Part shown: positions 39,240-50,893 of the stretch, piece after piece | Layout: every line of letters starts with the position of its first letter | Position numbering within the stretch: the stretch's first letter is position 1 | NCBI GenBank assembly: GCA_026874595.1 | Contig: CM049306.1 | Span: 88,427,142 to 88,491,141, forward strand | Reading direction: 5' to 3' | DNA from: Sipunculus nudus | Taxonomy: Eukaryota; Annelida; Sipuncula; Golfingiida; Sipunculidae | Length of the DNA: 64,000 bases | Program-made: the position numbers and the translations under genes | The notes under the pieces: generated by a model | Told to the model about the DNA's origin: nothing | Seen by the model: only the letters and a program-made list of their open reading frames with translations | Databases searched by the model: none

Positions 39240-41270
39240 CTACCCCCTCCGCGTCCGACTCAGTGGTCATGCATGAAAACCCCCTCCAAGTTCGGCTGGG
39301 TAGTCAGGATTGATAACTACCTCCGAGTTCTGCTATGCAATCAGGCACGATAACCCCCTCCGAGTTTGGCTCAGTTATCAGGCACGATAACCCACTCCGA
39401 GTTCAGTTGAGTAATCAGACGAGATACCCCCCTCTGAGTTTGGCCCCTTAGTAAGTCAAGATAACCCCTTTAAACTCGGCTCAATTGTAAGCGACCATAA
39501 CTCACTCCGTGTTCGGCTCAGTAATCAGTAACGATAACCCGCTCCGCATTCTGTTGAGTAGTCAGGCATGATAACCCCCTCCGAGATGGATTCGGTATTT
39601 GTGCACGAAAACCCACTCCGTGATCGGTTAAGTAATCAGGAATTAAAAACCCCTCCAAGTTCCACTCAAAATTCGGATCAGTATTCAGGGTCGATTACCC
39701 CCTCCGAGTTTTGCTCAGTTATCGGACATGATAACCCCCTCTGTGTACAGCTCAGTGGTCAGGGACGATAACCCCCTCTGAGGTCGGCTCAGAAGTCTGG
39801 GGCACTTACCCCTCCGATGCAACAAGTTGCCAGGCATAATAACCCTCTCAGCCAACGGCTCAGTAGTCTGGTGCACTGAGCCCTCCGATGCAACAGGTTG
39901 TCAGGCATAATAACCCCCTCAGCCACCGGGTCAGTAGTCTGGTGCACTGAACCCACCGATGCGACCCAGTTGTCAGGCATAATAAACTCCTCAGCCACCG
40001 CCTAGTAGTCTGGTGCACTAAACCCTCTGATGCGACCCAGTTGTCAAGCATAATAACCCCCTCAGCAGCCGGCTCAGTAGTCTGGTGCACTGAACCCTCT
40101 GATGCGACCCATTTGTCAGGCATAATAACCCCCTCAGCCACCGGCTCAGAAGTCTGGTGCACTGAACCCTCCGATGCAACAAGTTGTCAGGCATAATAAC
40201 CCCCTCAGCCAACGGCTCAGTAGTCTGGTGCACTGAGCCCTCCGATGCAACAGGTTGTCAGGCATAATAACCCCCTCAGCGACCGGGTCAGTAGTCTGGT
40301 GCACTGAACCCTCCGATGCGACCCAGTTGTCAGGCATAATAACCTCCTCAGCCACCGCCTAGTAGTCTGGTGCACTAAACTTTCCGATGCGACCCAGTTT
40401 TCAGTCATATTATCCCTCTCAGCCACCCGCTCAGTAATCTGGTGCACTGAACCCTCTGTTGCGACCAAGTTGGCAGTCATAATAACCCCCTCAGCCAACC
40501 GCTCAGCAGTCTGTTACACTGAACCCTCCGATGCCACCCAGTTTTCAGGCATAATAACCTCCTCAGCCACCGCCTAGTAGTCTGGTGCACTAAACTTTCC
40601 GATGCGACCCAGTTTTCAGACATATTAACCCCCTCAGCCAATCGCTCAGCAGTCTGTTACACTGAACCCTCCGATGCCACCCAGTTTTCAGGCATAATAA
40701 CCCCCTCAGCCACCGGCTCAGTAGTCTGGTGCACTGAACCCTCCGATGCGACAAGTTGTCAGGCATAATAACCTCCTCAGCCACCGCCTAGTGGTCTGGT
40801 GCACTAAACTTTCCGATGCGACCCAGTTTTCAGTCATAATAACCCCCTCAGCCAATCGCTCAGCAGTCTGTTACACTGAACCCTCCGATGCCACCCAGTT
40901 TTCAGGCATAATAACCCCCTCAGCCACCGGCTCAGTAGTCTGGTGCACTGAACCCTCCGATGCGACAAGTTGTCAGGCATAATAACCTCCTCAGCCACCG
41001 CCTAGTAGTCTGGTGCACTAAACTTTCCGATGCGACCAAGTTTTCAGTCATATTAACCCCCTCAGCCACCCGCTCAGTAGTCTGGTGCACTGAACCCTCT
41101 GATGCGACCCAGTTGTCAGGCATAATAACCCCCTCAGCCACCGGCTTAGAAGTCTGGTGCACTGAACCCTCCGATGTGACCCAGTTGTCAGGCAAAATAA
41201 CCCCCTCAGCCACCGGCTTAGAAGTCTGGTGCACTAACCCCTCCGATGTGACCCAGTTGTCAGGCATACG
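39240..41270. repeat. Multi-tier minisatellite: 37-bp monomers, 71-72-bp dimers, 214- and 358-bp higher-order units
   Basis: 39240-39790 is an array of about 15 diverged 37-bp monomers; GATAACC recurs at 39312, 39349, 39386, 39423 and 39460. From about 39790 it becomes about 20 units of 71-72 bp, each made of two diverged half-units, one containing CCGATGCGACCCAGTTGTCA and the other CAGCCACCGGCTCAG. TCTGGTGCAC marks successive dimers at 39938, 40009, 40081, 40153, 40224, 40295 and 40366. A further tier repeats three dimers: AACCTCCTCA recurs at 40341, 40556, 40770 and 40984 (214-215 bp). A five-dimer unit of 358 bp relates 39816 to 40174. A 72-bp unit is 24 codons, so frames stay open on both strands, but mixing with 71-bp units shifts them. 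I do not take these as genes. Confidence 0.95.
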
Positions 41271-41279
41271 ACCAAAGTT

Positions 41280-42110
41280 ATCCGAAAGAGGAGAAGAATT
41301 AGGCGCCAAAAGACGCTTATTATCAGAGTTTTAATTGAAATTTATTCAGCGAAGGTATGTCTCAAGTCATTAAGTTGTATATTGAACTGTTACATAACTT
41401 TTTGTAACAAACCTTAAAGTATTATAACCGTTACTATTTTCTGCCAAAATATATGAAACTTTGCCTTTCTGACAGTACATGCCGTTTGGTGTTGCGTCGC
41501 TTACATGGGAAATCAACATCGAATCAATTACTGTTAAAAATGATTGATGGAACGCATGCACTTCGTTTTTGGTAATTACGGAAACATGAAATGTACACAT
41601 TGTCACAGGCATTGTTGGCCTGCGTGTTTAGCGTTTATTCTTATATCCTTGGATGCCTTAATTACAGCAAGGAGAGATTACATTATAGTCATATATGACC
41701 AGTTTATTAGCCTATAATTCTTAATAATAGTGCAATAGTAGTTGATGAAACATTCAGTAATATAACCCACGCAGTTGCACCTTTTATAAGGTATAATATA
41801 AGGACCAAGGTTTTTACGTGCGGGGAAATGTGCGGTCGGGGCCGTAAATCCAAAGGGAATATTTTTAGCTCAGCTAACTTTTATTCATGCTGAGGTTTAG
41901 CGATGGGTCTTTGTTAAGTCGTCCTTACTTAGATGGACAATAATCGTCAATAAACAATAAACCTTTGACCTGAAAACTTTTAACTCAATATAATCATCAT
42001 AAAATGCGAACTACATATGCCTTTTAGTACCATGAAAGTCAGAATCATGTGGTTTGAGTATAATATTTCCCCTCAAATTTTATACCAAAAAACGCTTCAA
42101 CCAATAATTG
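41280..42110. other. Non-coding DNA, nothing recognised
   Basis: AT-rich sequence after the minisatellite, with no domain-bearing frame and no repeat I could pair. Confidence 0.4.
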
Positions 42111-42117
42111 TAACGAG

Positions 42118-42570
42118 ATCGAAAACGGGCAACCTTGACCTTGATCTTCAAGGTGAAACCTGTCTAAAGTTAGGGTTTCTTGGGGACACAATCACATTTG
42201 AAGAATAGCAGATTTCGGCCCTTAAATTGACAGTCAAAACTTCGACACTTGATCAGGACAGGCCCGAAAACTCGTGACCTTGACCTTGAAGGCAAATCTG
42301 CCAAAATATAAGCTTGTGAACCCATATGTCATGAAGTATTGCATATTTATTCCTTAATATTGATCTACTAATTGTTTCAACAAGTTTCTGAGAAGCAATT
42401 AACCACTTCTGACCTTGACGTTGAACTTTAAGGTCAAATCTGCCAAAAGCTAAGCTAGTGATACCCTCAACGTTTGAGCAATCCGTGTTTCCCCTTAAAT
42501 TTGGCACACAGCTTATTTCAACCAGCTTCACAGAGGATTTTATAAACCTTGACCTTCACGGTCAAGGCTA
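42118..42570. repeat. Diverged tandem repeat carrying TGACCTTGA / TCAAGGTCA motifs
   Basis: Three or four units of about 135-160 bp, each opening with TTGACCTTGA...TTCAAGGTCAA and continuing with a shared ATTTCCCCTTAAATTT / TTTCAACCAGCTTC body. The TCAAGGTCA word is identical to the extended half-site bound by estrogen-related receptors (family knowledge). Related short words occur at 16558, 59440 and 61700. Confidence 0.65.
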
Positions 42571-42825
42571 CGAATATATATATTATATTTTCCATTCAAA
42601 ACAGCGGAAGGGTAGAACTGTATGTTTTGGGGTTTTTATGGGTTTTTTTGCGACTGCCAAATAGGCCAGTTTAGTTAACTTATATATCACAGCTAGCATG
42701 CAACATATGAACAAATTGACCCAGCCATTTTTTTCAGAAATCATAATTTTCACTTGTTTCATATGTATATACCAGTCACGACCCTTGTCAAACTTCACAT
42801 GAGTGTGACCCATTACATAAGGTAA

Positions 42826-43389
42826 ATTCACACTGCAAACGTTTGTTTCAGCGTTAACCAGAAAATGAACCCAAATGTCGGCGAAATTAGTTTGGCGAGA
42901 AAGATTTTGAGTCCAGCGCTAATCCACTTTTACGAACGTTTGCTAACGTTAGATTATTTTTTTTTATTAATTTTACCCAACGTAGACTAACATGCGTGTA
43001 GAGGTCGCCGACTTAGAAGAACGTAGGTGAGCTTAGGTCAGCGTCAGGCGACGCTCCTCTAAAAAGCAGGGCATTTGTGGACGCATCCGACATGTACACA
43101 TATCCCCGTCTCCCACTGCCAGCGTCTCATTCGACGTTCGAAGACGGAGCCGATTTTTGGCAATATCTGCATAACTTATCCCATCGCTCAGGAATTTTTA
43201 CAAACGGAACACAACTTTCACTTAGTTTATTTCCAAACGTCGGCAAATTGTCAGCATGTTGAAAATTTCAAGGACCACGACGTTCGCCATCGTTCGTCAA
43301 CGAACTTCAGCTTTGATCAACTTTTATCAGGGGAGCTAGTAGTTTGCCCAAACGTCAGTAAACGTCGGCCAAAAGGTTGTAGTGTGAAT
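42826..43389. mobile_element. Possible 560-bp TIR element
   Basis: The left end ATTCACACTGCAAACGTTTG and the reverse complement of the right end (ATTCACACTACAACC) match for most of about 15-20 bases. The interior is rich in AACGTT/AACGTC words and has no transposase frame. No clear target duplication is visible, so this is tentative. Confidence 0.4.
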
Positions 43390-43399
43390 CTGGTTTTAA

Positions 43400-45220
43400 G
43401 GAATACCCTGTCGAATTTGTGTCAATAGGTTATCGTTAAAGGTAAACATATTCTCAGTTATAAATTGATGCTGGTAATGTCAGGCTATACAGGCATGCTA
43501 GCCAGCTGAGCGTCTAGACCTATGGGTCACTTAATTATTTAATCTTTGAGATCCTATATGCATACTCTATGATGCTTCAAGATGATATTATAAAATATTT
43601 AGGATATTATATACACATTAAAAAAATTAATATTTCTCAATATTCTGTGATCATATATTAACACATTATATATAACACATCGAGATGGGCCTTATGTTTT
43701 TTATTTTTTTTTTAACCGTGTGCATAGTACATAACACCTCATGGTGACAATCCTGGATATTACAAGATACAAAATATGTTTCAAGGTCCTGTTGTTTTAG
43801 TCTGGAACCCCGTATTCACCCTATTACAATAACACTAAATGGTCTCATTCTCTTAAGGTATCTTTATACCCTTAATATACACAAGCATCATGTAACACTA
43901 CAAGGTTGTGCTTTCAAATATTTTGGTTTCCACAAGGCAGTATATACATGTAAAACAATTTTCAAACAGGGTTATATTCAACAAATATGTGTAATCAGAG
44001 CGTTTCATATATACCAACACTGACCTTGAATTTCCCTGAATTGTACAGCAGTTCATGTGAGAAACTGTTATATGCCATATCCACGAGTATTCTGTTGATG
44101 TCGTGCAACCGCCTACGGTGTTTCAACTTGGTTCTTATTTATCTTTCTTTATTGTGTAAGCTATAGCAATTATAATAATCCTTTCTTGATGCTATAGTAG
44201 TTAAAACCTCGTTGTACTGGGTACTACAGTGCAGTGGTGAAAGACCTAAAACCACACTGCTAAACGTATCCGCATCCGTCTCCGCATCCGTAACCGACCG
44301 CGTCCGTACAAGTGCTTGGAAACGTGATTTAACCCGGTTTAAATGCTGCTCTATTTACCAAGTGGCTGTTTCAACGCACTTCAGAATCAAGGTGTATGTA
44401 TGAACATGTATATATATATATACCGTCTATGTTCCTTTTGGCTGTGTAACACATTTCAAATATTAATGAATTAAGTATAAGGGTTTGAAAAATACTTTTT
44501 AAGTAATATGTTTCCCGTATAAGTTACTACTCAACTAGGTTAAGATAGATAATATTGAATAAACGCAGAAATGGATCATATAAATATGTCATTCTAATTA
44601 TTGATTTATTTCATTTCCGATAAATAGATATTATTCTCTGAATATCAGAGGGGAAGGGGGGGGGGAGAGATTTGATAACATTGATCATATCAACACCTTT
44701 TGCAAAAAAAAAATTGAGGGGGGATATATACTCTATATTGTAGCCCCTGTCTTTCTATTCGAAAGGTGAATATAGCAAAAGTTAGTCCCTCTGATGGAAG
44801 AGGCTTATAAATGGCAAATAAACCATCTGCTGAGGCAGTATTCACAACTACAAGATGGAGAAAGCTGCTTCAGACTGCAAGTCCAAGGCTATCAGGAAAA
44901 CATTATTTACAATGCAAACAAGGCTAACAAAACACAGAAGCCTTGAGGCTGTGTGCACCAATAGCGTATACGGCTCATCATAGGCGCACTGTTACCATGT
45001 TTAAATGTACGGGTTTGGCAAATAATTAAGCTATAAGAAAAGACAGATAAACACAAGATGTAAAAATGAAAGGAAACTGCTTTACCAACTCCGTTTATGT
45101 TGACTCGAACGATTACGGCAACGGTCAATATTAGTATCTAGGACACAACCTATCTATCGATTTTTATTTAGATGGTTATCCATAGGATGTATTGCGTTCA
45201 TCATATATCTTATGTCGTAT

Positions 45221-45278
<58 letters not shown>

Positions 45279-46310
45279 AGCTATGATTCTCCCATCTGTA
45301 GACATTTATTTTGACCGACAATTACGATTATGACAACGGTAAAAATAGGACATGAAATATTAATACGCACGAAGATGTTTGTTGTTTTGCGATTACGAAA
45401 TTGTCGAAATTTATATAAGTCATAATTTACCTGTTTGAACTGCAGCCTCAGATGGCCTCCTTAGTCGTACAAGGGTTTCCTTTCAACGTACATCTGTGGA
45501 AGTGGGAACTGGGTGGACACTGTTTGTTTGGCATGCCGTAGTAATCGGACAGTAACGTCTGTGTTCCTTGGGTAAATACGCTAGCCTGTGGTTGGAGTTA
45601 TGCCATGACCATACACGGATCAGAACAGACGTGCTGATGCAAGCCAATAAGCTTGTCGAGGGTCTAGAGCGATCAGCAGCTCCATTTGGGCTACACATGA
45701 TTTGCTTCTAATTAAACTGGGTGCCGCAATTTGGGTCTGCTTGTTATAGTTTATCTGCGTAATTTCTTGATCATTTCTGTGATCTCGTCACGTAATAATG
45801 CAGACCATGGTAAAACAGGAGTAATACTGTAATTGTCCAATCCAAGCAGATGTTGGCGTTACATGGTATATAACTATATATGCGTGATAACGCGCTCTGT
45901 CTCTGGTATCATCACTATCATTAGCATATTTACCATCCATTGATTCGAGTCTACTTATTTGACTCTAACTTGGAACCGAGGGTCCTTGACTCGGACTTGT
46001 ACTCGGACTAAAAGGTAAGGCCTCAAGAAATCAGGCCGAGTCCATCTCGAGTCCAATAGAAAAAAATGTGTAACTTATGTGCGAACTGCTAACAGAATAT
46101 TAAAAAATATTAACACTACATATGCCAAGCATTGGGAGCTATGCATATAATGAATCATTAGAGTAAAGGCATGTATGTGTGAACTAACTAAAAAATGTAC
46201 ATGGTAATCTGAGATTTCTATTATAAATTGCTTTTTAATGATATTTTTATTGGACTCTGACTCTGACTTGGGTTCCAAATGACTTCGACTCGAAAAAGTT
46301 TGACCTGGAC
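43400..46310. other. Non-coding DNA with G run and TA tract
   Basis: Only short frames. A poly-G patch lies at about 44655-44666. From 45950 the GACTCGGACTTG-type words begin that lead into the 27-bp minisatellite. Confidence 0.4.
45225..45273. repeat. (TA)n microsatellite
   Basis: Pure TA run of about 48 bases. Confidence 0.95.
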
Positions 46311-46320
46311 TCGAACCTAC

Positions 46321-46515
46321 AGGACTCGGACAAGGACTTGGACTCAAGTGGCCTGGACTAGGACTTGGACTCAAGTGGCCTGGACTAGGACTTGGACTCC
46401 AGTGGCCTGGACTAGGACTTGGACTCAAGTGGCCTGGACTAGGACTTGGACTCAGGTGGCCTGGACTAGGACTTGGACTCAGGTGGCCTGGACTAGGACT
46501 TGCACGCGGACTCGG
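46321..46515. repeat. 27-bp minisatellite (about 7 copies)
   Basis: The unit is CCTGGACTAGGACTTGGACT plus CAAGTGG, almost identical over six copies, and is itself built from GGACTTGGACT hexamers. As 27 is 9 codons, both strands stay open (a Ser-Pro-rich 9-residue repeat on the minus strand over 46075-46551). Composition alone explains this, so no protein is called. Confidence 0.9.
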
Positions 46516-46779
46516 ATGGTATGGCCTCGACTTCATTACTCTTACCCTCATGAATCATCATCTCAACCTACACAGTCATGAATCGTCATCATCTGAATAA
46601 TGCGTCGTCATCATCAGTATCACCAATACCATCATTATTAGCAAGAGTCAGATTTTATAAATCCTGGCCAGAGTGTAATATATTATTACCATAACTGCCA
46701 TCATCATAAATTTGCAGACCACCTTTAATAAACTTATTCACACTCTGTTATTTTTTACATGAATTGTGCATATACGAGA

Positions 46780-46935
46780 CAATCTACATTCATGGTTCGG
46801 ATGGTGGAGTCCGGTAACCTGTAGGGTTGTAGGAAACCGGAGCACACTGAGAAAACCACCGACCTTGGACGTGCAGCTAAAACCGACTCTCGTGGCCAAG
46901 CCGGGGATCGAACCCAGGTCGCAAAGGGACCGAGC
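46780..46935. repeat. Dispersed repeat with GGGATCGAACCC box
   Basis: Contains GGTTGTAGGAAACCGGAGCA, GAGAAAACCACC and GGGGATCGAACCCAGGTCGC. The last is a box B-like tRNA word, and the order of blocks matches a common invertebrate interspersed repeat. Single copy here. Confidence 0.45.
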
Positions 46936-46949
46936 CGAACGTGAACAAC

Positions 46950-48105
46950 TTAATTTTACATAATCCTCAACACCAAAATCATCTTCAGCATAATATATTC
47001 CTTACCAAGAATCGAAATGTATTAGTTAGATCAGAATATTACATCCTATCACCATCAATAATCATCAAAACTACCACAACCATTGTCATCATCTTCATAA
47101 TCGTTATTATTAAGATCATGATTAAAATCCTGCTCCGATTCATCATCATCGTGCAGAGGAGAGATTTACAAAGTGTCATCTTGGTTTTTTTTCACTAAAT
47201 ACATTACATTAATTAAATTAAATTATGCTATATTATAATTATAATGAAATTAATAATATTAATAAATATCATTATCGCATTATTATTTTTTTATTGTTAT
47301 TATTATTATTGTAATCGTGCAAAGTATCGGACCCTTATTTTTGTCTCTCACAAAAATTGTGACCAAAATTATTGCATATTAAAGTTGATTATCCGGTGGA
47401 TCTAATGATATCATATTTATATAAGTTAGATATAAATTAATTTTGCTTCAAACTGTCGAAAAAGGGTAATTTGCTGAAAAACTACCCAAAATGACGTTAT
47501 GTCAAAGACGTTCTGAGCCGATGTCATGAACCCACAGTAATGTACACATATATCATTTTAAACTGAAAGATGTCTAAAAAATACAGGCAATATATCTTTT
47601 CATGCATAGATAGAAAGATAATTTTATCTCTAAATATCCAAATTTCCCAAGATTTATTACAAATTGACGACGTCGTGCCGCCAAAATGTAAACAACTGTC
47701 GTCTGTAAGTGTATTCATCTGATCACGTTAAATCTTGCTCTATTCAGCTTTGTCTCTATGTACGTTTTATATGTAAAAAATAAATATAATTGTGTAATAA
47801 ACAATCATTATTTTTTTGCGGACAGATCGAGTATAGAGACTACGTTTTATACATGCCGTTTATCTTATTTATTTTTTTCCTGTTAGACTACTTTATATAA
47901 GGACAATCATATGAGAAGATCCCTCTCCCCCAAAGTGACTGACCTTAAAATCGAGACAGACGCTGGACAAACATAAGAACGTATTGATCATTTAATCCAA
48001 TGTCATGATTCATATATATGGACATGTTGTGTGGCACATTTACTATTTATTAATACACCATATCGCGCCTTATTTTTTTTTGTTATTATTTCTCATATAT
48101 TTAAA
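46950..48105. other. AT-rich DNA with ATC/ATT simple repeats
   Basis: Trinucleotide-like CATCATC and TATTATT tracts at 47040-47160 and 47270-47310. No gene recognised. Confidence 0.5.
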
Positions 48106-48728
48106 CACATTATGTGACCACATTTAAATATATACTTACATTAAAATAACCCTTTTTTCAATATTTAAGCCTTACATTTTTTAAAAACCAGGTGACCATA
48201 TTTTTACCAATATTAAATAAGGTGTGACCACATTTTATTTGACCAGCCAATTAAGTTTGTAATATATGTATAATATTAAAAAAATGTGGTCATGTATGGT
48301 GTGACCACATTTTTCACAAAAAAATATTTATAAAAAAAGTGTGGCAATATTTTATTTAACCAGCCATATAAGTTTGTACAAAATATGTTATATTATAAAA
48401 TGTGGTCCCATATTGTGCGACCAAAATGTTAACCACTATATATTGACAAAAGTAAGGTGCGACCACATTTTATTTGACCAGCCAAATAAGTTTGTATTAT
48501 ATATATCTAGCATTAAACAATGTTGTCATATGTGGTGTGACCACTATTTTTATCAAGAAATATTGACAGAAAAGTGTGGCCACATTTTATTTGACCAGTC
48601 ATATCAGTTTATTTTTTTTTATAATATTATAAAATGTGGTCAAATATGGTGTGACCACAATTTTTACTACTATATATTGATAAAAATATGGTGTGACCAC
48701 ATTTTATTTGTGCAGTCAAATAAGTTTG

Positions 48729-48729
<1 letters not shown>
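48106..48729. repeat. About 117-bp satellite array, left part
   Basis: Units begin GGTGTGACCACATTTTATTTGACCAGCC or a variant at 48221, 48340, 48455, 48574 and 48690 (spacing 119, 115, 119, 116), with decayed units before 48221. Each unit contains inverted words TGTGGTCA and TGACCACA; at 48280-48314 they form perfect 13-bp arms around a 9-base loop. The period is close to 39 codons, which keeps a spurious plus-strand frame open. The array resumes at 54163 and 55156. Confidence 0.9.

Positions 48730-48802
<73 letters not shown>
48730..48802. repeat. (TA)n microsatellite abutting the Gypsy LTR
   Basis: Pure TA run at the end of a satellite unit, immediately followed by the LTR start TGTTAC. Satellite units elsewhere also end in a short TATATA tract, so the TA run probably grew from the satellite. 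Confidence 0.95.
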
Positions 48803-48806
<4 letters not shown>

Positions 48807-49590
48807 ACGGAACCTAATATCAACAGATCACGTAGTCGGGACGAGCATAAATTTTGTTAAAAAAAAATATTTTGTAAAAAAAAATCAGATTCTGTAACAC
48901 TAGGCAGCAGGAATTGTCAAGGAGAATAAATAAAGAAGTCAGTGGTTTTTTGTTTACATATAATAATAATTTAGTCTTAAAAGAACCCTAACATTACAAT
49001 AGACTAAATCAATACAATTACACAGTATAACAACAGTACAACAGCAAAGCGATACAATTTCACAGTATAATGAATAAAGTGTACAGTACCTGGATACCAC
49101 CACTGTCACAGCGACAACAATTAAGTCCTTTAAAACCAATTATCCACGTAAACAGTTCAAATACTCCAAAGTAAAGCTCTTGTAATAATCCCGAAAGCAA
49201 ACTGGAGACAGTCCCACTAAATCTGCATAGAGTTCGTAGAATCACTGACACTACTGCAAATATCGGATATATCCAAAACTGACTCACACTCTTCCGTGTC
49301 CGCTGGAATATTTCTCTCTCCTCTCTCTCGGCTCTAAACACAGCCCCTTATTTATAATTTTTCACCTCAAGCCGATAACTTTCCATTCCACGAATAATCC
49401 AAAAGAACCCAACAATACATAATACACACGCCCAAAGAACATACTAGAACAAAGAACGCTGCGTTTCTGCACGCCAGACCCTCCAAGTGGGCCGGGGCTA
49501 GCTCGCGCGTCTCCTATGGTAACGGACAATGCTAGCGCTACACAGACGCATGTAAGACTGCTGCACAGAATAAAAGAGCCATCTGTAACA
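48803..49590 (-). repeat. 3' LTR of the Gypsy element (788 bp)
   Basis: Bounded by TGTTAC at the left and GTAACA at the right. On the minus strand it has a TATAAATAAGGGGCTG box near 49345-49360 and AATAAA-type signals near 49070 and 48930. It abuts the polypurine tract on the right, which fixes it as the 3' LTR. Confidence 0.85.
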
Positions 49591-49600
49591 CTCCCCCTCC
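49591..49600 (-). promoter_or_regulatory. Polypurine tract
   Basis: Reads GGAGGGGGAG on the minus strand, directly before the 3' LTR. This is where plus-strand DNA synthesis is primed in LTR elements. Confidence 0.8.
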
Positions 49601-49725
49601 TGTAAGAAAAAAGAAAGTTTTCTCAATAAACTTTCTTTTTGCGATCACAATCACTAATTTTTTTACAATATTTCAACAATCATCTTATTTAAAACATAAC
49701 ATAAACATTTCGTTACAACATTTCA

Positions 49726-49884
49726 TTAACATCTCGATAAGCAATCAGCAATTACATTGTCTTTCCCTTTAATGTGTCTGATTTCAAGATTGTACTCCTG
49801 TAAAAACAAACTCCATCTCAACAATCTTTGATTGTTACACTTCAATTTGTTCATGAACGTAAGGGGATTGTAATCAATTTCTTC
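49726..49884 (-). pseudogene. C-terminal RNase H remnant
   Basis: In a frame different from the RT above it, the segment reads from DYNPLTF through RLLRWSLFLQEYNLEIRHIKG to ADCLSRC and stop. That is the typical end of a Ty3/Gypsy RNase H domain. The catalytic front part is absent: the RT connection region near 49885 runs straight into this tail, with a frame change. An internal deletion is the simplest explanation. Confidence 0.75.
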
Positions 49885-50893
49885 TTTATAAAATTAGTCA
49901 AAGGTTCAGCTACAGCAGAAAAATTTGGACAAAACTTCCTATAGTATCCAACCATACCAGGAAAACGCATCATTTGCTTTTTGCTTTTTGGTCTAGGAAA
50001 TGCAGAAATAGCACTTATTTTAGCATCAACATGTTTTACTTGACCCTGCCCTACAATATGACCCAAAAATGTAAGTTGTGCTTGACAAAACTCAGACATT
50101 ATTAAATTGATGGTCAGACGTGCTTCATTGAGTCTTTCCAAGAGGTCGCGAAGAATTTGCAGATGTTTTTCACAGGTGTCGCTGTACACGATAAGGTCAT
50201 AAATATGCGTCGCAGCCCTGAATGTCTTTGACAACCACATATATGATGGGCTGGAACGTGGCTTGCGAGTTCTTCATGCCAAACGGCATACTCAAGGGCA
50301 TAACTTTATACTGGTACAGTCTTTGCGGCGTCACAAATGCGTACACTTCTTTCGCTCGTTCTGTCAGCGGAACTTACCAGAATCCTTTTAGCAAGTCAAA
50401 CGTGGAAACATATCTGAAGCTACCGACTCTATCAATACAATCATCGATGGAATCGGGAACGTGTCAGTTTTCGATAATCTGGGCACATACGGAAACTTCC
50501 ATCAGGTTTTGGCACAAGAATACATGGTGAACTCCAGTTACTGTTACTAGGTTTAAAAAAATCATTGTCCAGCAAATATTGAACATCACCTTGTATATAC
50601 TTTTGCTTCTCTGGATTCAGTCTATAAGGATGCTGCTTGACTGTGCTTGCCTCGCCAACATCGACGTCATGGCACAATATGTTAGTTCGCCTTGGAATGT
50701 CACTAAACAAATGTTCATTATTCCGCAGCAGGTTCTTGAGGTTTTGTCGCTGTTGTGCGGTAAGGTATGACAGTTTGGCATCCAGGTTGTTAAGCACATC
50801 TGAGTTTTTTAGTGGTACTGTTTCACACTGAATATCTATATCACACTTACAATCAGTATCTACTTTAACTGGGTCAGGGTAAATTTTACACAA
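49851..50893 (-). pseudogene. Reverse transcriptase, Ty3/Gypsy type, broken
   Basis: The first part (50893-50441) holds the RT N-terminus: a linker, HDVDVGEA, QHPYRLNPEKQKYI, SPCILVPKPDGSFR and a DYRKL-like end. A frame break follows. The second part (50240-49851) holds the palm and connection: DLIVYSDT, TFLGHIVG and GYYRKFCPNFSAVAEPLTNF. The active-site box, normally Tyr-x-Asp-Asp, reads His-Ile-Tyr-Asp, so catalysis should be lost. The N-terminus follows directly on the integrase GPY/F domain, confirming integrase-before-RT order. Confidence 0.9.

Noticed and set aside
39240-41270. CRISPR-like array (regular repeats with spacers)
   Set aside because: Neither half of the unit is a variable spacer; the whole unit repeats with drift, and the context is animal nuclear DNA. 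It is a minisatellite.
46075-46551. 158-codon minus-strand frame with SPSPSPGHL repeats
   Set aside because: It comes from a 27-bp minisatellite that is open on both strands; no start context, splice pattern or domain supports a protein.
48341-48733. 130-codon plus-strand frame with a repeated CDHILFDQPNKFV-type motif
   Set aside because: It is the 117-bp satellite read in one frame; the unit length is close to 39 codons, and it ends in the TA tract.
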